NCBI GenBank assembly: GCA_014804865.1
Contig: JAAUYY010000107.1
Coordinates: forward strand, 5,235-13,810
Length of the DNA stretch: 8,576 nt
Origin: Desulfovibrio sp.
Lineage (GTDB): Bacteria; Desulfobacterota; Desulfovibrionia; Desulfovibrionales; Desulfovibrionaceae
Direction: 5' to 3'
Every line of letters starts with the position of its first letter. Position 1 is the stretch's first letter. The notes beneath the pieces are model-generated. The model did no database searches and was not told the origin of the DNA. It saw only the letters and a program-made list of their open reading frames with translations. This document shows positions 1 through 7,786 of this stretch, one piece after another. The position numbers and the translations under genes are program-made.

Positions 1-69
1 GACGGAAAGTTCGGGACGCTCGACGCGACCGAACGACAGCGCGACGAAAAAATAATAAACGGCGAATAA
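1..69 (+). CDS. aprB: 3' end of upstream gene, probably AprB (APS reductase beta subunit)
   Basis: Frame 1 is open from the first base and ends in TAA at 67-69, giving a 22-residue tail that begins DGKFGTLDATERQRDE. The start lies outside the window. The gene stops 19 nt before aprA, and a Shine-Dalgarno for aprA sits in the gap. In Desulfovibrionales the gene directly upstream of aprA is aprB, the ferredoxin-like subunit with two [4Fe-4S] clusters that hands electrons to the FAD of AprA. No cysteine cluster is visible in this short tail, so the identity rests on position alone. A second frame (frame 3) also stays open through this stretch, so even the choice of frame is tentative. Confidence 0.5.
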   Translation, partial: DGKFGTLDATERQRDEKIINGE

Positions 70-88
70 AACGACAAGGAGACCTAAA

Positions 89-2080
89 ATGCCCAAACTT
101 CCGGTAAACGAGCCCTCAAGCGGCGTACCTATAACCGAACCCGAGGTAAAAACGCACGACGTCGACCTGCTCATCGTGGGCGGCGGCATGGGCGCCTGCG
201 GCGTGGCCTACGAGGCCGTTCGCTGGGGCGATCCCCAGAATCTTCGCATCCTCCTCTGCGACAAGGCCGCGCTCGAGAGATCCGGCGCCGTCGCCCAGGG
301 TCTTTCGGCCATTAACACCTATCTTGGCGACAACACGCCCGACGACTATGTAAAGATGGTGCGCGAAGACCTCATGGGCATCGTCCGCGAAGATCTGATT
401 TTCGACGTGGGCCGTCATGTCGACGACAGCGTGTTGCTCTTCGAGGATTGGGGCTTGCCCATCTGGATCAAAGACGAGGCCACCGGTCGCAACCTGAACG
501 GCGCCCAGGCCAAGTCCAGGGGTATGTCCCTGCGCAAGGGCAACAAGCCAGTCAGATCCGGTCGCTGGCAGATCATGATCAACGGCGAATCTTATAAATG
601 CATCGTGGCCGAAGCCGCGAAAAACGCCCTGGGCCAGGATCGCATCATGGAGCGCATGTTTATCGTGAAGCTCCTGCTCGACGCCAATGTGCCCAATCGC
701 ATCGCCGGAGCCGTCGGCTTTAGCGTTCGCGAGAACGTAGTGCACATTTTCCGCTCCAACGCGATCATGGTCGGCGCCGGCGGCGCTGTGAACATTTACC
801 GTCCCCGCTCCATGGGCGAAGGCATGGGCCGCGCCTGGTATCCCGTATGGAACGCCGGATCCACCTACGCGCTCTGCGCCCAGGTAGGAGCCGAGATGAC
901 CATGATGGAAAACCGTTTCGTCCCGGCCCGCTTCAAGGACGGCTACGGCCCTGTCGGCGCGTGGTTCCTGCTCTTCAAGGCGAAGGCAACCAACGGAAAC
1001 GGCCAGGACTACTCCGAGACAAACAAGGGCATGCTCGCGCCTTATCAGAAACTGGGTTACGCCACGGGCAAAGTCATACCCACCTGTCTGCGCAACCATA
1101 TGATGATTAAGGAAATGCGCGACGGGCGCGGACCTATCCGCATGGACACCAAGACCGCCCTCAACAACACCTTCGCCACCATGGACGAAGAACAACAGCG
1201 CCATCTGGAATCCGAGGCCTGGGAAGACTTCCTCGATATGTGCGTAGGACAGGCCAACCTCTGGGCTTGCACCAATACCCTCCCCGAATACAAGGGCAGC
1301 GAAATCATGCCCACGGAGCCCTATCTGCTCGGCTCCCATTCCGGTTGCAGCGGTATTTGGGTTTCCGGCCCAGACGAAGACTGGGTGCCCGAGGAATACA
1401 AGATTCGCGCCGTAAACGGCAAGGTTTACAACCGCATGACGACGGTCGAGGGCCTATTCACCTGCGCGGACGGCGTAGGCGCGTCCGGTCATAAGTTCTC
1501 CTCCGGATCGCACGCCGAGGGCCGTATCTGCGGCAAGCAGATGGTGCGCTTCGTCATGGATCACAAGGACTTCCAGCCCACTTTGCGCGAATCCGATCAG
1601 GAATTGAAAGAAATGATCTATAAGCCGTACCGCACATACATGGACGGCTATCAGGTCTCCACCGATCCTACGGTCAACCCGAATTACCTCGCGCCGAAGA
1701 ACTTCATGATGCGCCTTATCAAGGCCACAGACGAATACGGCGGCGGCGTGGCGACTTACTACATGACCTCCAAAGAAATGCTGGACACCGGTTTCGAGCT
1801 CCTCTCCCTCCTCGAGGAAGACTCCAAGAAACTCGCGGCCCGCGATCTGCATCAGCTCTTGCGTTGCTGGGAGAACTACCATCGTCTCTGGACGGTGCGT
1901 CTGCATATGCAACATATCTACTTCCGCGAAGAGACGCGTTATCCCGGCTTCTATTATCGCGGAGACTTTATGGGCCTCGACGACAAGAAATGGAAATGCT
2001 TTGTCAATTCCAAGTATGATCCCCTCACCGGCAAGACCTTGTTCTTCAAGAGGCCTTATATCCGTATAATTCCCGACTAA
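89..2080 (+). CDS. aprA: Adenylylsulfate (APS) reductase, alpha subunit
   Basis: Catalytic flavoprotein subunit of dissimilatory APS reductase. With AprB it reduces adenosine 5'-phosphosulfate to sulfite and AMP in the cytoplasm, the second step of sulfate respiration. The 663-residue length is typical of the family. An FAD-binding dinucleotide fold opens the protein (DLLIVGGGMG, residues 26-35), followed by the AprA-typical LERSGAVAQGLSAINTYLG stretch and the RHVDDSVLLFEDWGLP region. The central part has ENRFVPARFKDGYGPVGAW (residues 274-292), and the C-terminal half has LLGSHSGCSG (residues 413-422), where His417 probably corresponds to the active-site histidine known in archaeal AprA. KFSSGSHAEGR then completes the fumarate reductase/succinate dehydrogenase-like FAD domain. 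The start is supported by AAGGAG at 76-81, seven bases before ATG. No frameshift or missing core block is seen. The same family in sulfur oxidisers runs in reverse, but the qmo neighbours point to the reductive direction. Confidence 0.98.
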   Translation: MPKLPVNEPSSGVPITEPEVKTHDVDLLIVGGGMGACGVAYEAVRWGDPQNLRILLCDKAALERSGAVAQGLSAINTYLGDNTPDDYVKMVREDLMGIVREDLIFDVGRHVDDSVLLFEDWGLPIWIKDEATGRNLNGAQAKSRGMSLRKGNKPVRSGRWQIMINGESYKCIVAEAAKNALGQDRIMERMFIVKLLLDANVPNRIAGAVGFSVRENVVHIFRSNAIMVGAGGAVNIYRPRSMGEGMGRAWYPVWNAGSTYALCAQVGAEMTMMENRFVPARFKDGYGPVGAWFLLFKAKATNGNGQDYSETNKGMLAPYQKLGYATGKVIPTCLRNHMMIKEMRDGRGPIRMDTKTALNNTFATMDEEQQRHLESEAWEDFLDMCVGQANLWACTNTLPEYKGSEIMPTEPYLLGSHSGCSGIWVSGPDEDWVPEEYKIRAVNGKVYNRMTTVEGLFTCADGVGASGHKFSSGSHAEGRICGKQMVRFVMDHKDFQPTLRESDQELKEMIYKPYRTYMDGYQVSTDPTVNPNYLAPKNFMMRLIKATDEYGGGVATYYMTSKEMLDTGFELLSLLEEDSKKLAARDLHQLLRCWENYHRLWTVRLHMQHIYFREETRYPGFYYRGDFMGLDDKKWKCFVNSKYDPLTGKTLFFKRPYIRIIPD

Positions 2081-2091
2081 TCGACTCCCTT

Positions 2092-2129
2092 GGGCGGCCC
2101 TCGCGGGCCGCCCGCTTCGGGTCGAAGCG
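2092..2129 (+). promoter_or_regulatory. Tandem GC-rich hairpins in the aprA-qmoA gap
   Basis: Two stem-loops lie back to back, 11 nt after the aprA stop. The first is a perfect 9-bp stem GGGCGGCCC (2092-2100) / GGGCCGCCC (2105-2113) with a TCGC tetraloop. The second is a 7-bp stem CGCTTCG (2113-2119) / CGAAGCG (2123-2129) with a 3-nt loop. They share base 2113, so both may not form at full length together. No T-run follows, so this is not a standard intrinsic terminator. By inference it could be an RNA processing or 3'-end stabilising structure, or a partial terminator that lets aprBA mRNA exceed qmo mRNA. Confidence 0.6.
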
Positions 2130-2170
2130 CTCGTCATCCCTCGCCATCGTTAGGGGATAATCTAAATTGC

Positions 2171-2178
2171 GGGAGGAG
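2171..2178 (+). promoter_or_regulatory. Ribosome binding site fixing the qmoA start
   Basis: GGGAGGAG lies seven bases before the ATG at 2186. The open frame extends upstream to another ATG at 2090, but that start would translate the intergenic hairpins and give 32 extra residues of low-complexity, Arg/Pro/Ser-rich sequence with no good Shine-Dalgarno. The 2186 start places the FAD-binding motif at residue 5 onward, as is usual for this family. Confidence 0.85.
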
Positions 2179-2185
2179 ATCCAGG

Positions 2186-3421
2186 ATGTCCAATGCCATT
2201 CTTGTGGTAGGCGGAGGCTTTACCGGGCTTACCGCCGCCATTGAAGCGGCGGAACTGGGCCACGAAGTTTATCTTGTTGAAAAAAATCCCTGGCTCGGCG
2301 GCAGGGTGGCCCAACTAACAAAATATTTTCCCAAGCTTTGTCCGCCCTCCTGCGGGCTGGAAATCCAGTTTCAGCGCGTCAGGAAAAATCCGCTGATAAA
2401 ATGTTTCACTATGGCGGAAGTGATTGGCTTAAAGGGCAAAAAAGGCGCTTATACTGTAAAAACGCGTCTGAATCCGCGGCATACCCCGCCGTACAACGTA
2501 GATTTCAGTCTTCTCGCCTCTTCCCTTGAGGGCGAGACGCCCAGCGAATTCGAACTTGGGATGACGAAGAGAAAAGCGCTGTACAAAGCCATGCCCTTCG
2601 CCTTTCCGGCTCGCTGGGTTCTCGATCCTTCGACTTTGTCCAAATCGGACGCGGCCCGGATAGCGGGGAATAAATTTTTAAAAATCGACGAAAAGCCAAA
2701 AGAGCTTGACCTGGAAGTCGGAGCGATCATTGTGGCGACCGGATGGCGTCCCTACGCGATGTCCAATCTTCCGAATCTCGGCGGCGGCCAGTGGAAAAAC
2801 TGTATTTCCAATATGCAGATGGAGCGTCTCGCGTCTCCCTTCGGCCCGACCGGAGGCGTTATCAAGCGTCCCTCCGACGGTCAGCGTCCGTTGAATGTGG
2901 GATTCGTTCAGTGCGCCGGCTCGCGAGATCAGAATCATCTCAATTATTGCTCCTATATCTGTTGCATGGCTACGTTCAAGCAATGTCTCTATCTTGTCGA
3001 ACAAAATCCGAAAATAAGAATTACCATTTATTATATAGACTTGCGCGCGCCCGGACGCTATGTAAACACGCTGGAAAAAGTTCAGAAACTGCCCAATGTC
3101 CGTTTTGTCAAGGGCAAAGTAGCGCAAATTCTGCCCGGGCGTAACGACAATCTACGTCTCGTCGCCGAGAACGCCATTACCGGCGAAAAACAAACACTTG
3201 AATACGATCTGTGCGTCCTCGCGACGGGGATGCAGCCGTCTCTGGCCGACGAGAATTTGCCTTTGCCCATTCCTCTGGACATGGACGGATTTGTGGCCGG
3301 AGGCGAAGACGCGGGAATCTTCGCGGCCGGTTGCGCGCGGATGCCTCTGGACGTTAGCCGCTCGGCGCAGGCTGGCACCGCCGCGGCTCTGAAAGCTTCG
3401 CAAGTCGCGAGAGGGAGGTAA
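2186..3421 (+). CDS. qmoA: QmoA, HdrA-like flavoprotein of the quinone-interacting oxidoreductase complex
   Basis: Soluble FAD subunit of the QmoABC complex, which links the menaquinone pool to APS reductase. It is 411 residues from the chosen start, in line with the family. The N-terminal dinucleotide-binding motif is AILVVGGGFTG (residues 4-14), followed by VEKNPWLGGRVAQ. Cys52 and Cys56 lie in KLCPPSCGLEIQ. The HdrA signature is intact: CAGSRD begins at Cys243, then YCSYICCM supplies Cys255, Cys259 and Cys260. ATGMQPS (346-352) is the second FAD-contacting motif. No separate ferredoxin domain is present, which separates QmoA from full-length HdrA and from QmoB. The stop is followed five bases later by qmoB. 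The QmoA Shine-Dalgarno is strong, but no clear promoter is visible in the gap before it, so readthrough from aprBA remains possible. Confidence 0.95.
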   Translation: MSNAILVVGGGFTGLTAAIEAAELGHEVYLVEKNPWLGGRVAQLTKYFPKLCPPSCGLEIQFQRVRKNPLIKCFTMAEVIGLKGKKGAYTVKTRLNPRHTPPYNVDFSLLASSLEGETPSEFELGMTKRKALYKAMPFAFPARWVLDPSTLSKSDAARIAGNKFLKIDEKPKELDLEVGAIIVATGWRPYAMSNLPNLGGGQWKNCISNMQMERLASPFGPTGGVIKRPSDGQRPLNVGFVQCAGSRDQNHLNYCSYICCMATFKQCLYLVEQNPKIRITIYYIDLRAPGRYVNTLEKVQKLPNVRFVKGKVAQILPGRNDNLRLVAENAITGEKQTLEYDLCVLATGMQPSLADENLPLPIPLDMDGFVAGGEDAGIFAAGCARMPLDVSRSAQAGTAAALKASQVARGR

Positions 3422-3426
3422 GCGGC

Positions 3427-5721
3427 ATGGCTCAAAAAATTGGCGTCTATCTTGATCGCGAAAATATCGGCGGAGGCCTCGATCTCGACGCGCTCGTCGC
3501 TAAAACCAGGGAAAAATGGGGCGATCTTACTCCCGTCGTCAAGGTCGCGCCCATATTGGCCGAAAGCGTCCCCGAAATTGAGGCGGATATAAAGGCGAAC
3601 GGACTTGACGGAGTCCTTTTATGCGGAGCGTCGCCCAGAGTCGACAGCGGCTTCTATCGTTTCCCGCTGGAAGACGGGCGCCGCGTTCTTGTGAATCATG
3701 TCAATCTGCGCGAGCAATGCGTCCTCTGTTACGAAAATCCCGACGGTTCTCCGGTCGATAGCCGCGAAGCGCCGGAATTGCTCAAAATCATGGCGCAAGA
3801 CTATATTAATATGGGCGTCGTCCAGCTTCAAAAAACAGAAGCGGCCGATCCGGCGGTCGTAAAGGGCGTTCAGCGCATACTCGTCATCGGCGGCGGCTGG
3901 ACCGGCATGCGCGCCGCGTCCGAAGCGTCCAGATCCGGTTACGAAGTAGTCCTCGTCGAAAAAAGCGACAAGCTCGGCGGAGCCGTAAACAATATTCCCG
4001 TCGCCTCGCCCCTTCGCTCGCCCTGGACCGACAAGGAGCCAACGAAGCTCCCCGACCGCATCGAAGACTTGAAAAGAGATCCAAAGATTACGATCTGTCT
4101 GAACTCGACCATGAAATCCCTCGAAGGGGAGCCGGGAGAATTCAAGGCGATCGTCAATGTCGGCGGCGAAGAAAAAACATGGGACGTTGGCGCCGTGGTC
4201 GTGGCTTCCGGATGGGTTCCCCTTTCCGAGAAATTCCTCGCGCCCATGGGCTTAGGCTCCAGTCCCGCTATAATAACAGCGGCGAAATTCGCCCAAATGC
4301 TCGTCAACAACGAAGTCAAGGCGAAACGCATAGCCTTCGTGCTCGACACGACGATAGCCGAAAAAGCGTTCGCGAAGGAAGCCAGCGAACCCGAAAAGGA
4401 ACTTCTCGCCGCGGAAGCCGCGGGAAAGAACGTCGAAAGCGACGGCGAGAATATGGATCAGCCATATGTCAAGGAAGACCTGGAAAGCATTAAACACCTG
4501 ACCTATTCCAACGTAGTCAATTCCGTAGGCATGTTGCGTCAGGCCAATATCATTTGCGACAAGACCGACGATTCGGTTCAAGCGTACATCATCTACAAAA
4601 ATATGGCCATCCCGGGCATCCTTGAGCGTTTCTACAGGACAATGCAAAATCGCCTGGGCATTATGATGACCAAGGCGGACGTTACTTCGGTCAAGGATCA
4701 CGGCGACAGGGTCGTAGTTTCTTGCGAAAATACGCTCCTGGGAATGGATTTCGATCTCGATGTCGATCTCGTCGTGTTGCCCTGCGGCATCGTTCCGACT
4801 ACGGCGAAGGAATTGGTAGTCAACTTTGATTATCGTCAGGGCCCGGATTTTCCGGATCTGGAGCTTTTTGACGGTTACGCCGATTCCAACTATATCTGTT
4901 TCCCCTATGAGACGCGCAGAACGGGCGTTTACGCGGCAGGTTGCGCGCGTCAGCCAATGACGCTCGATCTCTGCGAAGAGGACGCCTGCGGAGCCGTGTT
5001 GAAGGCGATCCAGTGTATAGAGGCGGGCGATCATGGAGTGGCCGTCGCTCCCCGCTCCGGCGATCGGACTCATCCCATTTTTAATTTCCTGCGATGCACG
5101 CAATGCAAGCGATGCACGGTCGAGTGTCCATTCGGCGCGCTGGACGACGACGAGAAGGGCACGCCAAAGCCCAATCCCTCGCGTTGCCGCCGTTGCGGAA
5201 CTTGCTTCGGCGCCTGCCCAGAGAGGGTAATATCCTTCGCGGATTACAATATAGATCAGATAAGCTCCATGCTCCGTCAGCCGGACATCCCGAAGAATTT
5301 CAAGGAAGGCGGGCCGCGCATCCTGATCTTGGCTTGCGAAAACGACGCTTATCCCGCGCTTGATATGGCGGGGTTGCGTCATAAGACGTGGAGTCCTTAC
5401 TGCCGGATTATCCCCGTGCGCTGTCTTGGTTCCGTAAACGCCATCTGGATATCCGACGCCATGAACAAGGGCTATGACGGCGTCTTGCTCATGGGTTGCA
5501 AATATGGCGACGATTATCAATGCCATTTCATGAAAGGCTCCGAAATTAGCCATATGCGCATGGAAAATATCGCCGAAACGCTAAATCGGTTGAGAGTCGA
5601 GCCGGAAAGAGTCGAGCAACTGGAAGTGGCCATTGACGAGTACGACAGGATCCCCGAACTCATCGACGGTTTTGTGGATCGCATAACGGCCCTGGGTCCC
5701 AATCCATTCAAGGGAATGTAG
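3427..5721 (+). CDS. qmoB: QmoB, HdrA-like flavoprotein with two [4Fe-4S] clusters and an MvhD-like domain
   Basis: Soluble subunit of QmoABC, 764 residues. An N-terminal domain of about 145 residues precedes the FAD-binding motif ILVIGGGWTG (151-160). The HdrA-like flavin domain runs to about residue 530 and closes with YAAGCARQPM. Two ferredoxin motifs follow: Cys557, 560, 563 and 567 (CTQCKRCTVEC), and Cys587, 590, 593 and 597 (CRRCGTCFGAC). The C-terminal segment from about residue 630 resembles the MvhD/delta subunit of methyl-viologen-reducing hydrogenase, with Cys637, 666, 691 and 699 as candidate [2Fe-2S] ligands. Where QmoA carries the cysteine-rich HdrA signature, QmoB has RIAFVLDTT (301-309), a charged insert, and a cysteine-free HLTYSNVV. 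GAGGGAGG at 3411-3418, inside the end of qmoA, is its ribosome site. Tight coupling to qmoA and qmoC supports one transcript. Confidence 0.95.
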   Translation: MAQKIGVYLDRENIGGGLDLDALVAKTREKWGDLTPVVKVAPILAESVPEIEADIKANGLDGVLLCGASPRVDSGFYRFPLEDGRRVLVNHVNLREQCVLCYENPDGSPVDSREAPELLKIMAQDYINMGVVQLQKTEAADPAVVKGVQRILVIGGGWTGMRAASEASRSGYEVVLVEKSDKLGGAVNNIPVASPLRSPWTDKEPTKLPDRIEDLKRDPKITICLNSTMKSLEGEPGEFKAIVNVGGEEKTWDVGAVVVASGWVPLSEKFLAPMGLGSSPAIITAAKFAQMLVNNEVKAKRIAFVLDTTIAEKAFAKEASEPEKELLAAEAAGKNVESDGENMDQPYVKEDLESIKHLTYSNVVNSVGMLRQANIICDKTDDSVQAYIIYKNMAIPGILERFYRTMQNRLGIMMTKADVTSVKDHGDRVVVSCENTLLGMDFDLDVDLVVLPCGIVPTTAKELVVNFDYRQGPDFPDLELFDGYADSNYICFPYETRRTGVYAAGCARQPMTLDLCEEDACGAVLKAIQCIEAGDHGVAVAPRSGDRTHPIFNFLRCTQCKRCTVECPFGALDDDEKGTPKPNPSRCRRCGTCFGACPERVISFADYNIDQISSMLRQPDIPKNFKEGGPRILILACENDAYPALDMAGLRHKTWSPYCRIIPVRCLGSVNAIWISDAMNKGYDGVLLMGCKYGDDYQCHFMKGSEISHMRMENIAETLNRLRVEPERVEQLEVAIDEYDRIPELIDGFVDRITALGPNPFKGM

Positions 5722-5730
5722 GAGGTTGAG

Positions 5731-6909
5731 ATGGCAGCGGTCACGCTCCAGTCTGATATGGATTTTGTCCGCCAGTTAAAAGAGACAGGCGGCCATAAGC
5801 TCAAGGAATGTTATCAATGCGCCACATGTTCGGTAGCCTGTCCCATGGCTCCCGACAACAAACCCTTCCCGCGCAAGGAAATGGTCTGGGCGTCCTTTGG
5901 TCTCAAGGAAAAACTCGCCGGAGACATCGATCTGTGGCTCTGCCACAATTGCGGCAACTGCTCCGATCTCTGTCCCCGCGACGCGGGCCCCGCGGAACTC
6001 ATGTCCTCCGCTCGCGATCTGATTTACCGGGATATGATAAAACCAAGACTAATCGGCGAATGGATGAGCAAGCCTTCCGGCCTGCTTCCGCTCTTCCTGA
6101 TTCCGGCCATTATCTGGTTTATCGTCTGGTGGATAAGAGCTTCGCTCGTAGGAAGCTGGTTTCCGAGGTCGGCTGACGGTCGCATAGTGTACGGCTCGAT
6201 TTTTTCCGGAGACTACACAATCGATCCCATTTTCATGATCACCTTCTTCGGCGCGGCTTTCATTCTGGCGCATGGTTGCCGAAAACTCCTGCGCAAGTTT
6301 AAGCCCGAAGGAAAACTTGCCGTAATCGGCAAAAAGCGTTCCTGGATAGCTTGTCTTTTCGAAGTTCTCTGGGAAGAGGTCGGCTCCGCGAGCAAATTCT
6401 CCCAATGCGAAGAAGGCCCGGCTACGGGCGAACCCCACAAAACGCGGCGTTTTTCCCATACCATTCTCGTCTGGAGTTTCTGCATCCTGACTTTCGTTAC
6501 AACTGTGGTCGCGATCGGGCACTGGGGCGGAAAAATAATTCCCGCGATTCTGATCGAGACGCCGATGCCCCAGGGGTTCTGGGTAAAAATTGTCGCCAAT
6601 ATCGGCGCGATCCTCATGACTATAGCCCTGATTATGCTTACCTGGCGTCGCGCCACGCTAAATAAACATCAGGCGTCCAATTATTACGACTGGTATCTAT
6701 TGGGCATTATCTGGGCCGTGACCATTACCGGAATATTCTCGCAAATATTCCGGCTTATGAACTGGATCCACTGGGCTTTTATAATTTACTACCTTCATCT
6801 TGTTGTCGTCTGGATGCTTTTCGCTTATGTTCCCTGGTCAAAGCTGGGACATTTCGTTTACCGGACGGCGGCCATGGTTTACGCCAGGATGTACGGAAGA
6901 AGCTATTAA
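5731..6909 (+). CDS. qmoC: QmoC, HdrC-like Fe-S domain fused to membrane cytochrome b
   Basis: Membrane subunit of QmoABC, 392 residues, thought to oxidise menaquinol and pass electrons to QmoA and QmoB. The cytoplasmic N-terminal part is HdrC-like with two [4Fe-4S] motifs: Cys27, 30, 33 and 37 (CYQCATCSVAC) and Cys71, 74, 77 and 81 (CHNCGNCSDLC). The C-terminal part resembles HdrE/NarI-type cytochrome b, with six likely membrane helices at about 117-136, 165-183, 244-263, 285-304, 321-340 and 348-368. Histidines in or near helices (181, 243, 264, 347, 356) are candidate heme b ligands; I cannot assign pairs from one sequence. The start follows TAGGAGG at 5719-5725, where the Shine-Dalgarno overlaps the qmoB stop codon, suggesting translational coupling. 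Confidence 0.95.
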   Translation: MAAVTLQSDMDFVRQLKETGGHKLKECYQCATCSVACPMAPDNKPFPRKEMVWASFGLKEKLAGDIDLWLCHNCGNCSDLCPRDAGPAELMSSARDLIYRDMIKPRLIGEWMSKPSGLLPLFLIPAIIWFIVWWIRASLVGSWFPRSADGRIVYGSIFSGDYTIDPIFMITFFGAAFILAHGCRKLLRKFKPEGKLAVIGKKRSWIACLFEVLWEEVGSASKFSQCEEGPATGEPHKTRRFSHTILVWSFCILTFVTTVVAIGHWGGKIIPAILIETPMPQGFWVKIVANIGAILMTIALIMLTWRRATLNKHQASNYYDWYLLGIIWAVTITGIFSQIFRLMNWIHWAFIIYYLHLVVVWMLFAYVPWSKLGHFVYRTAAMVYARMYGRSY

Positions 6910-6957
6910 TTCGCCTTTCGCAGGCTTAAAAATTAATCCCTCTGGGGAGGATTTCCC

Positions 6958-7683
6958 ATGGCTGACAAACGAAAAGTTTTTCCCGTTGAAAAAGTGCTCG
7001 AACTCGTCGCGGGCAAGCCAGGCGCGAACGTAAACGAAATTGCCGGATATATACTTGGCGAGACTGTCGATTGCGACGAATGCGCCAGGGCGACAGGGCC
7101 TTTCGCCGCGGCGTGGCTTTCCCGCTGGTATCCGCGCTTCGTGGATATGACTTATAAAGAAGGCGAAAGCTGGCCGGCCTTCGTCAAACAAGCGTCCGGA
7201 CTCCTGGGCGATCATGTGTCCATTGCGCCCATGGATGGGAACACGAAAACGCAAGTAAACCAGGTTCTGAATACCATCCGGGATACGGAAGCCAGTCTCG
7301 GTCGCCAGACGCGGGAAGTAATCGATCTGGAAAAACGCGTAAAAGAACTGGAGCCGCTTGAAGCCGCGCTAGCCCAGGCTCAGAAAAAAAACGACGCGCT
7401 CGAGGCGAAAATCAAGACGATGAAGGCGGATATGCTCGCTCTTCAACGAAAAGTCGCGGAATTTCAGGGGAAAATGCCAATCGATCACGAGGAGTTGATC
7501 GACGCTATTAAATCGGCCATAAAGGATGGAATGAAAGGCGCGGGGATAGCGGGAGGAGCCGCTTTAGGCGCCGCTGCCGCGTCCGGCGCGACGGCCGAGG
7601 CCCCGGCGACCGAGGAAACAGTAGAAGAAGAAGCGGGCTTCGGATTCGCGTCCAGCGTAAATTCGGACGGATTTGGCTTCTAG
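6958..7683 (+). CDS. qmoD: QmoD-like accessory protein of the qmo operon
   Basis: A 241-residue soluble protein encoded 48 nt after qmoC behind GGGGAGG (6944-6950). It resembles, from memory, the conserved hypothetical gene that follows qmoABC in Desulfovibrio vulgaris (DVU0851, called QmoD), needed for normal growth on sulfate; its biochemical role is unsettled. Visible parts are: an N-terminal region of about 90 residues with a CxxC pair (Cys39, Cys42) and an aromatic stretch AAWLSRWYPRFVDM; a heptad-like coiled coil at about 95-170, rich in Glu, Lys and Leu; an Ala/Gly-rich stretch at about 192-216; and an acidic tail in which GFGF occurs at 227-230 and again as the last four residues. There is no signal peptide. 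The Ala/Gly stretch is too small-residue-rich to call a membrane helix. Its position suggests assembly or stabilisation of Qmo or of the Qmo-AprBA contact, which is inference. Confidence 0.75.
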   Translation: MADKRKVFPVEKVLELVAGKPGANVNEIAGYILGETVDCDECARATGPFAAAWLSRWYPRFVDMTYKEGESWPAFVKQASGLLGDHVSIAPMDGNTKTQVNQVLNTIRDTEASLGRQTREVIDLEKRVKELEPLEAALAQAQKKNDALEAKIKTMKADMLALQRKVAEFQGKMPIDHEELIDAIKSAIKDGMKGAGIAGGAALGAAAASGATAEAPATEETVEEEAGFGFASSVNSDGFGF

Positions 7684-7695
7684 CGCTACAGTTGC

Positions 7696-7737
7696 GAATC
7701 CGCGAATATGGCGTCCCGCGGAATAAGGGATTCTTTT
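7696..7737 (+). terminator. Weak candidate terminator of the qmo operon
   Basis: GAATCC (7696-7701) can pair with GGATTC (7728-7733), which is followed at once by TTTT (7734-7737). CGCG at 7701-7704 and 7717-7720 could add an inner stem, although its first base overlaps the outer stem. The long interrupted loop and the short T-run make it a weak intrinsic terminator. Its position, 12 nt past the qmoD stop, is the main argument for it. The larger inverted repeat at 7787-7857 is a competing candidate for 3'-end formation. Confidence 0.3.
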
Positions 7738-7786
7738 CGCGGAATGAAACAACAGTCATTTTTCATTGAACTTTGGCTAAGGAATT

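Noticed and set aside
116..1339. Long minus-strand open frame of 407 residues opposite aprA
   Set aside because: It lies entirely within aprA on the other strand, has no recognisable domain or ribosome site, and is the kind of shadow frame produced by codon bias in a GC-rich gene.
2039..2070. Possible qmo promoter with a perfect TATAAT at 2065-2070 inside the end of aprA
   Set aside because: The nearest TTG-type -35 (TTGTTC, 2039-2044) is 20 bp away, longer than the usual 16-18 bp, and the bases are fully explained by the conserved-looking AprA C-terminal codons.
2090..2185. N-terminal extension of QmoA from an ATG at 2090
   Set aside because: It would translate the two intergenic hairpins into a low-complexity Arg/Pro/Ser-rich leader. 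The ATG at 2186 has a strong Shine-Dalgarno and the expected position relative to the FAD motif.
4252..5553. Minus-strand open frame of 433 residues opposite qmoB
   Set aside because: It is a shadow of qmoB with no plausible protein family, and it overlaps the conserved ferredoxin motifs of the real gene.
6913..6925. Small GCCT/AGGC hairpin between qmoC and qmoD
   Set aside because: Only four base pairs, with no T-run directly after; expected by chance.
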